Shown here piece after piece: positions 12,726 to 14,228 of a DNA stretch of 14,228 bases; within the stretch, counting starts at the first letter, position 1; each line of letters starts with the position of its first letter. The position numbers and the translations under genes are program-made. Below the pieces are notes generated by a model. The model had not been told where the DNA came from and ran no database searches. It saw only the letters and a list, made by a program, of their open reading frames with translations. Source of the DNA: CAYPZL01 sp964415045 (GTDB taxonomy: Bacteria > Planctomycetota > Phycisphaerae > Sedimentisphaerales > Anaerobacaceae); the NCBI GenBank assembly GCA_964415045.1, contig CAYPZL010000150.1, positions 1 to 14,228 of the forward strand, written 5' to 3'.

Positions 12726-14141
12726 ATGGCCGGTTCATTCCTGACAGAGAATTTCCTTCTGCACACCAAGACAGCGCGAACGCTTTACCACGACCACGCG
12801 GCCGGGATGCCGATCTACGACTACCACTGCCACCTGCCGGCCCACCAGATCGCCGCCGACCACCGGTTCGAGAACCTCACGCAGGCCTGGCTCTACGGCG
12901 ACCACTACAAGTGGCGGGCGATGCGCACCAACGGCATCGACGAAGCCTATGTCACCGGTGACGCGAGCGACCGGGAGAAATTTGAGAAATGGGCCCAAAC
13001 CGTGCCGTTCTGCCTGGGCAATCCCCTGTACCACTGGACCCATCTGGAACTGAAGAATCCTTTCGGGATCGCCCACAAGCTCCTCAACGCCGACACCGCC
13101 CGGGAAATCTACCACACGTGCAGTGAGATGCTGCGCAGCCCCGAGTTCAGCGTGCGCAACATCATGCGCAGGATGAACGTCAAACTCGTGTGCACCACCG
13201 AAGGCCCGCTCGATACGCTCGAACATCATCAGAAGATCCAACGCGACGGCTTCGAGATCAAGGTCCACACCGCCTGGCGCCCGGACCAGGCGATGGCCGT
13301 CGAGGATTGCCGGAAACTCAACGGCTTTATCGACAAGCTCGAGGAGCTGTGCGACGTCGAGATCGCGAACTACCACAGCTACATCACCGCCCTGGGCGAA
13401 AGACACGCCTACTTTCACGCCAACGGCTGCCGGCTGTCCGACCACGGTCTGGAGACTGCCTACGCCGAGGACTATACCGAGCGCGAGATCGAGGCTATCT
13501 TCGCCAAGATTCGCTCGGGCAAGGCCCTGGACGCCCACGAGAGGCTGCAGTTCAAGTCGGCGATGATGGTCGAGTTCGGGCGCATGGACGCCGACCGCGG
13601 CTGGGTGCAGCAGCTCCACATCGGCGCCCTGCGCAACAATTGCACGCGGCTCTTTCGCCAACGGGGCCCGGACATCGGTTGCGATTCCATCGGCGATCAG
13701 CCCGTCGCCGCGGCCCTGTCGAAGTTCCTCGACCGCCTGGACGAACAGGGAAAACTGCCTAAGACGATCCTCTACAACCTGAATCCGCGCGACAACGCCC
13801 TCTTCGCCACGATGATCGGCAACTTCCAGGACGGCTCGGTCCCCGGCAAGATGCAGTACGGCTCGGGCTGGTGGTTCCTCGACCAGAAGGACGGGATGGA
13901 GCAGCAGATGCGCACCCTGGCCAACATGGGGCTGCTGAGCCGCTTCGTCGGCATGCTCACCGATTCGCGCAGCTTTCTGTCCTATCCCCGGCACGAGTAC
14001 TTCCGCCGTACTCTCTGCAACATGCTGGGCAACGACGTCGAAGCGGGCCTGCTGCCCAACGATCTCGACCTGCTCGGAAAAATGGTCGAAGACATCGCCT
14101 ACAACAACGCCAAGAACTACTTCCCCATGGCCCTGGACTGA
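12726..14141 (+). CDS. uxaC: Glucuronate (uronate) isomerase
   Basis: Cytoplasmic uronate isomerase (EC 5.3.1.12) of 471 residues. It converts D-glucuronate to D-fructuronate and D-galacturonate to D-tagaturonate at the entry of hexuronate catabolism. The length is the full family length. Visible family features are TENFLL near the N-terminus, the metal-site pair H34/H36 in YDYHCHLP, and a C-terminal TDSRSFLSYPRHEYFRR block. The frame is intact. The ATG at 12726 has GAGGAG four to five bases upstream. It is the second gene of an operon with the small membrane protein. The other hexuronate genes (uxaA/B, uxuA/B, kdg) are not in the window. With the secreted alpha-galactosidase nearby, it suggests growth on plant, algal or mucilage polysaccharides. 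Confidence 0.95.
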   Translation: MAGSFLTENFLLHTKTARTLYHDHAAGMPIYDYHCHLPAHQIAADHRFENLTQAWLYGDHYKWRAMRTNGIDEAYVTGDASDREKFEKWAQTVPFCLGNPLYHWTHLELKNPFGIAHKLLNADTAREIYHTCSEMLRSPEFSVRNIMRRMNVKLVCTTEGPLDTLEHHQKIQRDGFEIKVHTAWRPDQAMAVEDCRKLNGFIDKLEELCDVEIANYHSYITALGERHAYFHANGCRLSDHGLETAYAEDYTEREIEAIFAKIRSGKALDAHERLQFKSAMMVEFGRMDADRGWVQQLHIGALRNNCTRLFRQRGPDIGCDSIGDQPVAAALSKFLDRLDEQGKLPKTILYNLNPRDNALFATMIGNFQDGSVPGKMQYGSGWWFLDQKDGMEQQMRTLANMGLLSRFVGMLTDSRSFLSYPRHEYFRRTLCNMLGNDVEAGLLPNDLDLLGKMVEDIAYNNAKNYFPMALD

Positions 14142-14190
14142 CCCCGCCGACGCCACAGATTCGCAACGGCGGCCGTAATCCCATGAAAGG

Positions 14191-14219
14191 CTGCCTCCGG
14201 TCGCGTTCTCTGGTATGAT
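14191..14219 (+). promoter_or_regulatory. Possible promoter for a gene beyond the window
   Basis: TATGAT (14214-14219) is preceded by TGG, as in an extended -10, and by CTGCCT 17 bases upstream as a weak -35. No gene follows inside the window, so its use cannot be judged. Confidence 0.3.
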
Positions 14220-14228
14220 TGAGGACAA

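Noticed and set aside
12735..14228. 497-codon minus-strand frame opposite uxaC
   Set aside because: Shadow of uxaC; no motifs of its own.
1..14228. CRISPR array, tRNA, rRNA, transposase or phage genes
   Set aside because: No regularly spaced repeats, no cloverleaf or rRNA-like sequence, and no transposase or phage protein motif was seen on either strand.

Overview
The window is GC-rich bacterial chromosomal DNA. Several features point to the Planctomycetota (Phycisphaerae / Sedimentisphaerales-like): a secreted NPCBM-GH27 glycosidase, ThuA-like proteins, DUF4097 lipoproteins, Tat-exported enzymes, and many single genes with their own promoters and AT-rich interspersed repeats. This assignment comes from gene content and style only, since no marker gene is present.

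Left part (1-3765). A MglA/Ras-like small GTPase is on the minus strand (251-946) and is flanked by inverted copies of a short repeat. A roughly 700-base divergent intergenic region follows; it holds a good minus-strand promoter, a hairpin and a 103-base MITE-like element with inverted ends. Next come a DUF4097 adhesin-type lipoprotein (1632-2711, plus) and a convergent Tat-exported creatininase-family amidohydrolase (2800-3765, minus).

Centre (3766-8470). Divergent from the creatininase is a PurF-family protein (4007-5509). It keeps the PRPP motif and all four Fe-S cysteines, but appears to have lost the N-terminal Cys nucleophile and the glutamine-binding residues. A remnant of a YtcJ-type amidohydrolase lies directly behind it, in the same frame. 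After that comes a large exported protein that fuses two ThuA-like domains to a degenerate metallophosphoesterase domain (5969-8470).

Right part (8471-14228). An 81-residue minus-strand protein of unknown function has its own terminator. A membrane-anchored or exported barrel-like protein (9278-9859, minus) follows, with the same interspersed repeat just behind its stop codon. A secreted GH27 alpha-galactosidase (10281-12257) ends at a textbook terminator. The window closes with a two-gene operon: a small single-pass membrane protein (12465-12695) and glucuronate isomerase UxaC (12726-14141).

Functionally the region looks like a saprophyte's sugar and uronate utilisation neighbourhood (alpha-galactosidase, ThuA-like proteins, UxaC) mixed with stand-alone genes. 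Five genes have a recognisable -35/-10 pair with 17-18 base spacing. The most unusual item is the PurF homologue with a dead-looking glutaminase site.
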